Source of the DNA: Scytonema sp045865695
GTDB taxonomy: Bacteria; Cyanobacteriota; Cyanobacteriia; Cyanobacteriales; Nostocaceae
Reading direction: 5' to 3'
DNA length: 64,000 bases
NCBI RefSeq assembly: GCF_045865695.1
Contig: NZ_BAACAP010000230.1
Location: 1 to 64,000 of the forward strand
Made by a program: the position numbers and the translations under genes. Under the pieces are notes generated by a model that saw only the letters and a list, made by a program, of their open reading frames with translations, ran no database searches and was not told the DNA's origin. Below, one piece after another: positions 34,536 through 43,175 of this stretch (position 1 is the stretch's first letter; each line of letters starts with the position of its first letter).

Positions 34536-34984
34536 CCCTGCGATTACCATGAGCCGATTTGTATTTCCTGCACTGCTGACTCCCGATGAGCAGGATGGAG
34601 GGTTTATAGTGACTTTCCGCGACTTACCTGAAGCTATTACTCAAGGCAATGATATTGAGCAATCGCTTTTTGAAGCTGCTGACTGCCTCGAAGAAGCAAT
34701 TGCTGCTCGCATTGATGATAAGCTTGATATTCCAGAACCATCTTCAGTTTGCACCGGAGAGTATAAGGTAGCCGTACCAGTACAAACAGCATTAAAAGCA
34801 GCACTTTACTTGGCAATGCGCAAGGGAAGGCATGACTAAGGTGCATCTTGCTTCTGCTTTAAATACTCATGAAAGACAGGTAAGACGTATCCTATCTCCC
34901 CACCATAAAACATAGTTGCCTACAATCGAACGGGCGCTTGCGGTACTCGGACAACGAATTGAATTACTTTTGACTGACAATTAA
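34525..34984 (+). pseudogene. hicB: HicB antitoxin with frameshift and stop in the C-terminal domain
   Basis: MKFDPAITMSRFVFPALLTP and FIVTFRDLPEAITQGNDIEQ form the RNase-H-like HicB fold, and the first 105 codons are intact to LYLAMRK. One extra G in AAGGGAAGG (about 34825) then shifts the frame. The XRE-type DNA-binding domain continues in another frame (MTKVHLASALNTHERQVRRI) up to a TAG at 34913-34915 (HHKT*), followed by LPTIERALAVLGQRIELLLT. Two lesions thus separate the toxin-binding half from the autoregulatory half. The expressed product would be a 105-residue HicB core ending RKGRHD. Confidence 0.87.
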
Positions 34985-35060
34985 AGCTTGAAGAGCATCA
35001 GTATTGCTTTAAATGACAGGTTAGTATAAGTACAGATAAATATATTAACTCTGATTATTC

Positions 35061-36923
35061 ATGACGCCTTCAGACTTGTTAACGGCTCCAGCCTCTACCT
35101 CGCTCCAAGCGAAATTAACGAATTTACGTGTATTAATGGAAGAGTATCAGTTAGATGCTTACCTGATTCCCTCTGCTGACGAGCACTTAAATGAGTATTT
35201 ACCAGAAGCAAAACAGCGACGAATGTGGCTCAGTGGCTTTACGGGTTCTGCAGGGGATTTTTTGGTAGGACGGGAATCGAGTTGGTTGTTTGTTGATTTT
35301 CGCTACCACGAACAGGCAGATCTAGAGATAGATCTATCTCAGGTTCAGGTCTCAAAATTGGGTGCGGAAGGGCATAAAACTTTGGTGGAAACGTTGGAAA
35401 CTTTGGGACAAGAAGTTTCTGGTTTTCGCTTGGGTTTCGATCCATTTACTATTCCTGCCGAACAATATCGGACGTTTCAAGATAAACTAAAGTCTGCTGG
35501 TGTGGAATCAGTTCCAGTGGATAAGAATTTGGTGGATATCGTTCGTTCTCAAAGCCCTTGGGTGGAATCAGAACCTATTCCTACTTTGGGTGATTCTAAG
35601 GTATTTCACGTACCCAATGAATTTACAGGCGAAACAATAGAGAAGAAGTTGGATAGAATTAGGGAAGCAATGCGATCGCACAAAACAGATATCTTCCCTG
35701 TTACTAAGCTGGATCAACTAGCATGGTTGTTTAACTTGAGGGGTTGGGATATTCCTTACAATCCCGTCTTCATTGCTTATGCGATCGTCACTCTAAATGA
35801 TGCATTTCTATTTACTAATTTAGCTCGTATTGATGCAGAAGTTCGGCAATCTTTGGAAGGCAGTGTCACTTTACTTCCCTACGAGAAATATACAGAAACT
35901 CTGAAAGCTTTAATTTCTCAAGAAAGCCAGAGCAAAGTCCTTTTAGACCCCAAACAGACAACAATGGGAACTTATCAATTAATAGATAAGAACAGAATTG
36001 TAGAAACTGCCAATCCTGTTGAAGGAATGAAAGCTCGAAAAAATGAAGTTGAAATCGAGCAAATGAAGGCGGCGAATCTCAAAGCAAGTCGCGGGATAGT
36101 CCGAACTTTAAAGTGGATATCCGAACAACTCGCAAGCTCAAAGCAATTGAGCGAGTTGGATGTTGCAAATGCGATCGCTCAATTCTACCAACAACAACCT
36201 GACTTTCAAGGATTAAGTTTTAATACAATCGCAGGCGCAGGAGCAAACAGTTCCATCGTTCACTACGGTACACCCAGTCCCGACGTATTGCTGAAAGACG
36301 GTCAATTCTTCTTACTTGACTCAGGGGCGCAGTATTTGGGAGGGACAACAGACGCTACCAGAACTATTATTGTAGGCGAGCCAACTCCCGAACAAATTTT
36401 ACGTTATACCGAAGTTTTAAAAGCACACATTAACTGTGCCATGCAACGCTTCCCTAAAGGAACAACAGGCGTTCAACTCGATGGTATAACCCGAAGCACC
36501 ATGTGGATGGAAGAACTTGACTACGGACATGGAACCGGGCATGGAGTTGGTGCTTTTTTAAACGTTCATGAAGGTCCTAATGGAATCAGTAAACGTGCCT
36601 CCGAACCCTTAGAACCAGGAATGGTAACGAGTATTGAACCGGGTTTTTACCTAGCAAATTGGGGAGGAATTCGGATAGAAAACCTCTATGTAGTCAAAAA
36701 TCTAACTCCAGAAACCGAACTTCTAGCAGCTCCAAGTAAAACCCCTTGGTACGGCTTTGAATCACTAACATATGTTCCTTTCGAGAAACGCTTGATTGAC
36801 GTAGATCGATTGGAACACAGACAGCGTGAGTGGTTAGAAAATTACAATACCGCTGTTGTAGAAAAGTTAACTCCCATTCTAGAGCCAAGCGAAGTAGATT
36901 GGCTAAAAGAAGCTGTCAACTGA
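35061..36923 (+). CDS. pepP: Xaa-Pro aminopeptidase (M24B, eukaryote-like APP1 type)
   Basis: 620 residues. Two creatinase-like N-terminal domains (MEEYQLDAYLIPSADEHLNE; FDPFTIPAEQYRTFQDKL) are followed by the pita-bread catalytic domain with the metal ligands Asp (LLDSGAQYLGGTTDATRT, two Asp), His (GHGTGHGVGAFL), Glu (MVTSIEPGFYLANWG) and Glu (IRIENLYVV). The long form with two N-terminal domains matches cytosolic APP1. It removes N-terminal residues before proline, aiding peptide turnover. It stands alone between TA remnants and the SGNH hydrolase. Confidence 0.93.
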   Translation: MTPSDLLTAPASTSLQAKLTNLRVLMEEYQLDAYLIPSADEHLNEYLPEAKQRRMWLSGFTGSAGDFLVGRESSWLFVDFRYHEQADLEIDLSQVQVSKLGAEGHKTLVETLETLGQEVSGFRLGFDPFTIPAEQYRTFQDKLKSAGVESVPVDKNLVDIVRSQSPWVESEPIPTLGDSKVFHVPNEFTGETIEKKLDRIREAMRSHKTDIFPVTKLDQLAWLFNLRGWDIPYNPVFIAYAIVTLNDAFLFTNLARIDAEVRQSLEGSVTLLPYEKYTETLKALISQESQSKVLLDPKQTTMGTYQLIDKNRIVETANPVEGMKARKNEVEIEQMKAANLKASRGIVRTLKWISEQLASSKQLSELDVANAIAQFYQQQPDFQGLSFNTIAGAGANSSIVHYGTPSPDVLLKDGQFFLLDSGAQYLGGTTDATRTIIVGEPTPEQILRYTEVLKAHINCAMQRFPKGTTGVQLDGITRSTMWMEELDYGHGTGHGVGAFLNVHEGPNGISKRASEPLEPGMVTSIEPGFYLANWGGIRIENLYVVKNLTPETELLAAPSKTPWYGFESLTYVPFEKRLIDVDRLEHRQREWLENYNTAVVEKLTPILEPSEVDWLKEAVN

Positions 36924-37130
36924 AGGGAGCAAGCAGAGAAGCCGAGGTAATATAGCGCTCACTTGAATAAAGTACAGATTTATCCGCGTTCATCTGCTAC
37001 AGGCTGCGGTTCCTTAATTATTTAGTATTGCACTAGGTAAGGCTATCCTTACATTAGATATTGGTGGGCTTTAGCCCTACCTACTAAATAATTAATACCC
37101 AATCCCCGAGTTCACCAATTCAAATTAGTT

Positions 37131-38780
37131 ATGACCAAAACTGTATCTCCTGAATATCTAGAAGGATTAGAAAATGCACCTGATGAGGTGAAAGCAGCGA
37201 TTCGCTTAGAACCTCGCGAACCAGAAACAGACCCAACTTTAGGAATTCCTGTTACAGTTAACAGACAGGGTAAACCAGCTCATCGTCTTGTAGCGATTGG
37301 CGACTCCCTAACCCAAGGCTTTCAAAGTGGAGCAATTTTTAATACCAAGTTTTCCTATCCCATGCTGATAGCCCGCGAACTTGGTTGTAGCGAGCAATTT
37401 CGCTGTCCTAACTACGACAGTCCAGGAAACGGCTTACCATTAAATTTAGAAAAGTTTGCTAAAGATTTAGGCGATCGCTTTCGGGTAGCTGATGGTATCA
37501 ATGCAATAGACTTTGCTATGATACTGCCGTGGTTGAGAAAGTATCTTGATGCTAACGAAAAGTATTGGGAAGGGTGGGCTAAAAATTCTCTTCAGTCACC
37601 AGAAAAGGGATCGAGCGCTCATAATTTGGCCATGTATGGTTGGGATTTACGGAATACACTTTCTCGCACAGCCAAAACTGCTCGCGACATTATTCTTAAT
37701 AATCCTTTCAAGGATGATGATGAGTTAAATTCTTTAAAACAAGTCCCCGAACACGCCAACGAAATCGCTACGTTACGGGTTTTAGATACAGCAAGGGATA
37801 AAAATGGAGAAGCTTTAACTCCTCTCGGTGCAGCAAAAGCTTTGAGCCAAGAAGGAGATGGAATTGAAACTCTCATTGTTGCTATTGGAGCAAACAATGC
37901 TTTAGGCAGTATTTTAACCTTCAAAGCAGTTTGGTCTGAAGCAGACTCTTATACTGATATGAGCGTAAACGATCGCTATACAGTTTGGCTACCCAGTCAT
38001 TTCAAAGCTGAGTTAGACTTAATAGTAGAGCAGGTCAAGCAAATTAAAGCACGTCATGTAATTTGGGCTACAGTACCTCATGTTACGATTCCACCTTTTG
38101 TAAAAGGTATCAATCCCGCACAGGTAGGGAAAAAAGCTTCGCCCGGATCTCGTTATTACCCATACTACGTTCCCATTTGGTTGGATGAAAAAAAATTTGA
38201 TGCTAAGCGCCATCCTCATCTGACTGCTAATCAAGCCAGAGCCATTGATAGCGCGATCGATAAATATAATGAATCTATAGTAGAAGCAGTACGGCAAGGA
38301 CGACTCCAAGGAAAAGATTGGTACGTATTCGAGATGGTTTCATTATTAGACCGGTTAGCTTATAAGCGTTACCTAGTAGACGAAGATCGTGCAAATCGTC
38401 CGAGTTGGTGGACTCCATATAATTTACCTCCTGCTTTAGAGCAACTCAATCCAAAACCCGATACGCGATTCTTGATTTCTGATGCCAAAGGAAGACATCA
38501 AGGGGGATTGTTCTCGTTAGATGGCATTCATCCCACCACAATTGGCTATGGTATCATGGCGCAAGAAGTCATTAAAATTCTGGAACTAGCTGGAGTCGAG
38601 TTTTTTAATAGTCGTGGCGAAAAAAGATCTGGTTCAATTAAAATTAATTTTGCGCGTTTAATTCAGGAAGATTCTCTGATCTCCAAACCTCCAACCACCA
38701 CAGCAGCCGTGCTAAATTTTGCAGGTTGGTTGGACAGCATGACTGGTATTATGTCGCAAATGTATAAATCTAATGTGTAA
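37131..38780 (+). CDS. SGNH/GDSL-like hydrolase
   Basis: 549 residues. LVAIGDSLTQGFQSGA contains block I with the nucleophile Ser; NYDSPGNGLPL may give the oxyanion Gly; LIVAIGANNALGSIL resembles block III (GANN, close to GxND); and LFSLDGIHPTTIGYG is block V with catalytic Asp and His. The protein is longer than the usual 200-250-residue members, with large insertions. There is no signal peptide, so it may be cytosolic. Substrate unknown, probably an ester. Followed directly by a heptamer array and a flavoprotein gene. Confidence 0.8.
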   Translation: MTKTVSPEYLEGLENAPDEVKAAIRLEPREPETDPTLGIPVTVNRQGKPAHRLVAIGDSLTQGFQSGAIFNTKFSYPMLIARELGCSEQFRCPNYDSPGNGLPLNLEKFAKDLGDRFRVADGINAIDFAMILPWLRKYLDANEKYWEGWAKNSLQSPEKGSSAHNLAMYGWDLRNTLSRTAKTARDIILNNPFKDDDELNSLKQVPEHANEIATLRVLDTARDKNGEALTPLGAAKALSQEGDGIETLIVAIGANNALGSILTFKAVWSEADSYTDMSVNDRYTVWLPSHFKAELDLIVEQVKQIKARHVIWATVPHVTIPPFVKGINPAQVGKKASPGSRYYPYYVPIWLDEKKFDAKRHPHLTANQARAIDSAIDKYNESIVEAVRQGRLQGKDWYVFEMVSLLDRLAYKRYLVDEDRANRPSWWTPYNLPPALEQLNPKPDTRFLISDAKGRHQGGLFSLDGIHPTTIGYGIMAQEVIKILELAGVEFFNSRGEKRSGSIKINFARLIQEDSLISKPPTTTAAVLNFAGWLDSMTGIMSQMYKSNV

Positions 38781-38782
38781 TC

Positions 38783-38812
38783 AGGGAGTAGGGAGTAGGG
38801 AGTAGGGAGTAG
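38783..38812. repeat. Heptamer array (STRR), GGGAGTA units
   Basis: Four copies of AGGGAGT(A) directly before the GTG start of the flavoprotein gene; the G-rich units may serve as its ribosome-binding site. Confidence 0.85.
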
Positions 38813-38814
38813 CA

Positions 38815-40077
38815 GTGAAACCTTTAGTGGTAGTCGTTATAGGAGGAGGTGCGGCTGGTTTCTTTGGTGCAATTACAGCAGCCCAAGCAAATCCAAAAGC
38901 TCAAGTGATTTTACTTGAAGCCAGTCGTCACCCTTTAAATAAAGTTTTAATCTCTGGTGGTGGACGTTGCAACGTAACTCATGCCTGTTTTGAACCATCA
39001 GGATTAGTGCAAAATTATCCTAGAGGCGGAAAAGCAATGCTTGGTGCTTTCACTCGCTTTCAAGCTAAGGATACAGTGAGTTGGTTTGCTAATCGAGGAG
39101 TTCCTCTAAAAACTGAAGCAGATGGTAGGATGTTTCCCATCACCGATAGTTCGGAAACAATTGCCAATTGTTTGATGAAAACAGCAAAAGCATCTGGGGT
39201 AGAATTGCGTACCGAACAAACAGTTGTTTCTGTGAATGTAACAGGCGATAAGCTGGGTACAGCTTGCGCTAAGAGCGATCGCTTTAAAATTGTTCTCAAG
39301 TCTGGAGAGAATTTGGAATGCGATCGCTTATTGATTGCAACAGGAAGCAGCCCGGTAGGTTACAGATTAGCTAAAGATTTAGGACACACTGTTGAACCAC
39401 CAGTTCCTTCTTTATTCACCTTTAATATTCGCGACCAAAAATTCAGAGAGTTAGCTGGTGTTAGCGTTGAATCTGTACGTTTATCGTTAACTGTACCAGA
39501 TAAACCCTCCATAGAACAACTAGGACCAATATTGATCGCGCATTGGGGTTTAAGCGGTCCTGCTGTCCTAAAACTGTCTGCTTGGGGTGCAAGAGTGTTA
39601 CACTCTAACAACTACAAAGCCACTTTACACGTTAATTGGCTACCCCATTTTAAGACAGAAGAAGTACGACAAAAAATTTTAGCAGTAAAAAACGAATGGG
39701 GGAAGCGGGCGATGTCCTTGCATCGTGGAGTGGATTTGCCTCATCGGCTTTGGCGGTATATAATTTCTCGTATTGGGATTGCTCCTGAAATGCGTTGGGC
39801 AGAACTTCCCAGTAAAACACTAAATTTATTAGTCCAAGAACTGACTAAAGGACAATTTTTAATTGATGGTAAAGGAGTTTTTAAAGAAGAATTTGTGACT
39901 TGTGGTGGTGTTAACCTTAAGGAAGTTAATTTTAAAACAATGGAAAGTAAGTTAGTTCCGGGACTTTATTTTGCAGGAGAAATCTTAGATATAGATGGGA
40001 TCACTGGTGGATTTAATTTTCAAAGTGCTTGGACAACCGGGTATTTAGCAGGTCAAGCCATATCGTCTGTTATGTAG
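38815..40077 (+). CDS. NAD(P)/FAD-dependent oxidoreductase, HI0933/YhiN family
   Basis: 420 residues. VVIGGGAAGFFGAITAAQAN is the FAD-binding Rossmann motif; PLNKVLISGGGRCNVTHACF is the family hallmark; LIATGSSPVGYRLAKDLGH and the final LYFAGEILDIDGITGGFNFQ, SAWTTGYLAGQAI complete the fold. Function is poorly defined (relatives include BaiN-like reductases). It starts at GTG 38815 right after a heptamer array. Residues 144-156 (GDKLGTACAKSDR) come from the 39-nt element inserted in a loop before FKIVLKSGENLECDR. All flavin motifs remain. Confidence 0.9.
   Translation: MKPLVVVVIGGGAAGFFGAITAAQANPKAQVILLEASRHPLNKVLISGGGRCNVTHACFEPSGLVQNYPRGGKAMLGAFTRFQAKDTVSWFANRGVPLKTEADGRMFPITDSSETIANCLMKTAKASGVELRTEQTVVSVNVTGDKLGTACAKSDRFKIVLKSGENLECDRLLIATGSSPVGYRLAKDLGHTVEPPVPSLFTFNIRDQKFRELAGVSVESVRLSLTVPDKPSIEQLGPILIAHWGLSGPAVLKLSAWGARVLHSNNYKATLHVNWLPHFKTEEVRQKILAVKNEWGKRAMSLHRGVDLPHRLWRYIISRIGIAPEMRWAELPSKTLNLLVQELTKGQFLIDGKGVFKEEFVTCGGVNLKEVNFKTMESKLVPGLYFAGEILDIDGITGGFNFQSAWTTGYLAGQAISSVM
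39244..39282 (+). repeat. 39-nt in-frame palindromic element, copy 3 (in YhiN-family gene)
   Basis: GGCGATAAGCTGGGTACAGC... ending AGCGATCGC. It differs from copy 2 by a single base and encodes GDKLGTACAKSDR. Confidence 0.9.
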
Positions 40078-40089
40078 ATTTTGATATAA

Positions 40090-40439
40090 ATGACAGATAA
40101 GCGTATTCCGGCAAAGTTTTATCAAAATGAAAATGGTAAAGAACCAGTTCGTAATTGGTTAAAGGATTTGAGCCAAGAAGAGCGACGTTTGATTGGAACT
40201 GATATTAAAACAGTTGAGTTTGGTTGGCCTATTGGGATGCCTATTTGTCGCTCGATGGGCTATTTGAGATTCGTACTGATTTACCTCAAGGTATAGCTCG
40301 CGTACTATTTTGTATTTATCAAAATCAAATGGTCTTACTTCATGGATTTGTTAAAAAGTCCCAGAAAACACCTAAAAAAGAATTGGATTTAGCTTTAGAG
40401 CGCAGGCAAAAATTAAAATGGGAGGTGGAGAATGAATAA
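40090..40439 (+). pseudogene. HigB-like (Gp49/RelE) toxin, frameshifted
   Basis: MTDKRIPAKFYQNENGKEPV, then DIKTVEFGWPIGMPICRSMG in frame 1, and LFEIRTDLPQGIARVLFCIY, GFVKKSQKTPKKELDLALER in frame 2, make one RelE/HigB-type mRNA interferase of about 115 residues. The break is at ATGGGC (about 40253-40260). Restoring a tandem second copy of GATGGGC would give RSMGDGLFEIRTDL, the family sequence, so loss of one 7-bp repeat is the likely cause. It overlaps the antitoxin start by 8 bp. Confidence 0.85.
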
Positions 40440-40725
40440 TAATCCGTATATTGGTTCATCGTTCGATGATTTTCTTAAAGAAGAAGGGTTGCTTGAAGAG
40501 ATTAATTTGATTGCTGTGAAGCGAGTCATTGCGTGGCAGATTGAACAGGCAATGGAACAAAAGAATTTAACCAAGACAGAAATGGCAGCGCAGATGCAAA
40601 CTAGTAAGTCGTCTCTCGATCGACTTTTAGATCCAGAGGATGTATCTGTAACCTTAGAAACAATTGAACGTGCTGCTAGAGCCGTTGGTAAACGAGTACA
40701 TTTTGAACTAGTAGACGCTGAATAA
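40432..40725 (+). CDS. HigA-like antitoxin (XRE family)
   Basis: 97 residues. The N-terminal DDFLKEEGLLEEINLIAVKR precedes an XRE helix-turn-helix (LTKTEMAAQMQTSKSSLDRL, then LETIERAARAVGKRV). It has the order and length of HigA partners of Gp49-like toxins and overlaps the toxin gene by 8 bp (GGAGG precedes the ATG). It should bind the toxin and repress the operon. Since the toxin frame is broken, it stands as an intact solitary antitoxin. Confidence 0.9.
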   Translation: MNNNPYIGSSFDDFLKEEGLLEEINLIAVKRVIAWQIEQAMEQKNLTKTEMAAQMQTSKSSLDRLLDPEDVSVTLETIERAARAVGKRVHFELVDAE

Positions 40726-40739
40726 TCTATGAGAATATA

Positions 40740-42059
40740 ATGAACATCTCTGAAAATCGAAAACTAAGTATTTTCTCTTTAGCAACATTACTGGTATCTG
40801 CCCATTATGGATTGGGGTTTCTTCTAGGAACTGGTGAAAAAGCTGTGTCTTCAGGAGTTATGGGTAGTTTGTATGCAGTTTCTGTTGGATTGGGATCGAT
40901 CGCTAGCTTAGCACTTGCAAAATTCTACTGGACACAAATCGAGCAAATTTGGACGTTACTGGGAAACCGTTATGGAAATTTGGTGAAGGTTGGCGTTGGC
41001 TTAATGTCATGGATGTCATTTATTGGTATTAGTGCTGTCCAAATTATTGCTGCTGCTTCCATTCTTGCTGTGATGGGAGTAGGTAAATTAACCACTATGG
41101 TGACGGTGACATTGTTATTTTGGATTCTCTCATTACTAGCAGTTGAGAAAGCAAGTTGGTTGTTTCGTGGATTGCTCTTGCTCAACATTTTAGGGCTAGT
41201 TTACGCATTATGGGTATTGAATGGTATACAAAACTACGTACAAGCACCCTTGGAATTTATTTCCTCTTTGCCTCAAATTAGTATCGCTGAAGTTATTGGT
41301 GTTTCCCTCTCCACAACATTGTTGGTAGCGATCGATATGAAATGTCACCAATATATGGTGCAAGCTATAGATGTACGTACTGTTTATCTCGGTTGTACCC
41401 TCGCTGCAATAGCAATAATTGCCTTAGCTTTTCTTCCTTCTACTGTAGTTATTGCCGCTCAAAATGCTGGAATTTTACCTACTAATTTAGATGCCAAAGA
41501 AGTTGTTCCCTACATTTTGTCTTGGGTTGGTCATGGAACAAATCAACCTCTAGGAGTCTTTTTAATTGGAGTTTTAGCTGTTCCATCTTTGGGTTTGGGT
41601 AGCAGTGTGTTGCGGGTGCAAACCAAAACCATGTTGGACTTACAGATATTGCCTAAATTTCAGGGAAATAAAATCTTAATTGCAGCCATAAATGCTTTGT
41701 TTGCTTTAGCGATCGCTCTTAAGGGAGGAGAAATTATTGGTTTAATTCTCTTGTTTTACACTGCTTACCTTTCTGCTGTGTGGGTTCCTTGGAGTGCGTA
41801 TTTACTAAATCACATAAAGTTTTATACTTTTTCTGATTTTAGTGTCAGGCTGTCTTTAGCACTAGGAAGTCTCTCAGCCCTCATAACTCTAAGCGTTATC
41901 CTCTACCAACCCAATGCCGTTTTTTGGGGAAGTGGAGAATTGACCATTATGATTGTCGCTATGGGTTGTGGGGGTATTAGTTTATTATTCGGTCAGCTAG
42001 CTGATAGCTTGAATACCATCTCATCTGTCTTGAAAAAGGGAGTAGGGAGTGGGGAGTAG
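40740..42059 (+). CDS. Multispanning transporter, SSF (sodium:solute symporter)-like
   Basis: 439 residues with about 12 hydrophobic helices (for example LMSWMSFIGISAVQIIAAAS, LLFWILSLLAV, VSLSTTLLVAID, IAIIALAFLPSTVVI). The 5+5 helical pattern and the TM1 break AHYGLGFLLGTGE suggest the LeuT fold, closest to SSF symporters or relatives. The substrate cannot be deduced. The last residues (GVGSGE and stop) are encoded by a GGGAGTA heptamer array. It begins 14 bp after higA. Confidence 0.65.
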   Translation: MNISENRKLSIFSLATLLVSAHYGLGFLLGTGEKAVSSGVMGSLYAVSVGLGSIASLALAKFYWTQIEQIWTLLGNRYGNLVKVGVGLMSWMSFIGISAVQIIAAASILAVMGVGKLTTMVTVTLLFWILSLLAVEKASWLFRGLLLLNILGLVYALWVLNGIQNYVQAPLEFISSLPQISIAEVIGVSLSTTLLVAIDMKCHQYMVQAIDVRTVYLGCTLAAIAIIALAFLPSTVVIAAQNAGILPTNLDAKEVVPYILSWVGHGTNQPLGVFLIGVLAVPSLGLGSSVLRVQTKTMLDLQILPKFQGNKILIAAINALFALAIALKGGEIIGLILLFYTAYLSAVWVPWSAYLLNHIKFYTFSDFSVRLSLALGSLSALITLSVILYQPNAVFWGSGELTIMIVAMGCGGISLLFGQLADSLNTISSVLKKGVGSGE

Positions 42060-42071
42060 CGAGTAGGGGAG
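42032..42071. repeat. Heptamer array (STRR), GGGAGTA/GGGAGTG units
   Basis: About five imperfect units overlap the 3' end of the transporter gene and supply its stop codon. Confidence 0.8.
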
Positions 42072-42118
42072 TTGCAGCTAGGGGCTGTTTCTTGATTTTA
42101 GTAAGACAATATAATTTT

Positions 42119-42451
42119 ATGTTAACAGATTCTAACACTTCTGTTGTGATGCCTGTTTACTACCAAGTGGCTTTACGTCAAGGAACTCAGTGGGCTTTTA
42201 TACACGGAGAGACGTTTTACAATCCTTTTAATTTGCCACGATTTCCGATCGAGGATACATTTGTCGGTTTTGGAACCTCTATGACAAAAGTAGCAAAAGA
42301 GTTTTTCAAAATCAATGGCGGCAAAGAAGGATATTATTTAGCTAATCTTATGGACAAAAAATATTACTACTGTGGCAAGTATCCTTTTGATGTGAAAGTC
42401 AAATTACTTGAGTTAGGCATCGGTAAACCTGACCCATTTGTTGACTGTTGA
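42119..42451 (+). CDS. Hypothetical protein
   Basis: 110 residues (MLTDSNTSVVMPVYYQVALR..., GGKEGYYLANLMDKKYYYCG). Rich in aromatic residues, with no signal peptide, membrane helix or known motif. ATG 42119 is favoured over the upstream start at 42092 because the first nine codons lie beside the heptamer array. Codon use resembles its neighbours. I do not recognise the family. Confidence 0.5.
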   Translation: MLTDSNTSVVMPVYYQVALRQGTQWAFIHGETFYNPFNLPRFPIEDTFVGFGTSMTKVAKEFFKINGGKEGYYLANLMDKKYYYCGKYPFDVKVKLLELGIGKPDPFVDC

Positions 42452-42499
42452 AAGACTATCCTATTAATCCGACAGTTTCTTTTTTTTTGAAAAAATTCC

Positions 42500-42760
42500 A
42501 TGTCCCTCCACACCCTAAATCCCAAATTTAAACGTCAGTCCAACAGAGAATATCGCAGCCGCGAAAATTTAGAGATTGACGAAATTATCTCATTAATCGA
42601 AGCCGCAGGTAGTCGGGGCAGGTACAAAGAACGCGATCGCACTTTGCTTTTATTAATGTTCAGACACGGACTCCGAGCCAGTGAAGCCGCCACTCTTAAG
42701 TGGGATGCTGTCATGATTAAAACTAAAAAGCTACGTGTCAATCGTTTGAAGGTAGTGTAG
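42500..42760 (+). pseudogene. Tyrosine recombinase/integrase, N-terminal fragment
   Basis: 86 codons. The central FRHGLRASEAATLKWDAVM is the first catalytic-Arg box of tyrosine recombinases. The remaining boxes (HxxR, Tyr) are missing because the frame ends soon after LRVNRLKVV. Small cyanobacterial integrases of this type have about 190 residues. It is a 3'-deleted remnant next to a broken RHH gene, probably left from an integrated element. Confidence 0.78.
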
Positions 42761-42791
42761 ACAGATCTGCACTAACTAATTTTGGCACATT

Positions 42792-43087
42792 TTATTCTGC
42801 AATTGGACGCTTGTCATATTTAATAAACAAATCATTTAACGCTTCAATGACTAAATCCTGAACGCTCGAATTTTGGTCTAAGGCAATTTGCTTCAACTGT
42901 TTTGAGGTTTCTGGTGACACAAATGCACCTAGCGCTTTCTTACCTTGACGACTGTGCGGTCTTACTGATTTACCACTATTGGCTGGACTTCCTCTGGTGT
43001 GGAGGCAAGTGCGGGTTTTATCTTCTCTGCTTTTGCGGCTTGTTGGAGTTTGCTAGCTCGTTGGGATATTTTCTTCTCTGTCGCCAT
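42792..43087 (-). pseudogene. Ribbon-helix-helix (antitoxin/partition-like) protein, frameshifted
   Basis: From ATG 43087 the frame reads MATEKKISQRASKLQQAAKA to a premature TAA; the neighbouring frame continues SGKSVRPHSRQGKKALGAFV, then SPETSKQLKQIALDQNSSVQ, DLVIEALNDLFIKY. The latter is the RHH antitoxin-like domain found on plasmids and in partition loci. The frames meet around CCAGCCAATAGTGG (near 42965). It is on the opposite strand to the integrase fragment, and may be a remnant of a plasmid or island. Confidence 0.72.
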
Positions 43088-43175
43088 GTCTACACGCCTG
43101 CACGTATACAAATTTCTGCTTTTTAGTATAATGCGTAGTCACAAGTTTTCTACAATTTGTAAAATATCAAAATAG

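Noticed and set aside
42902..43126. Plus-strand 74-codon ORF
   Set aside because: It overlaps the RHH remnant on the minus strand and shows only shadow-like Leu/Cys-rich sequence.
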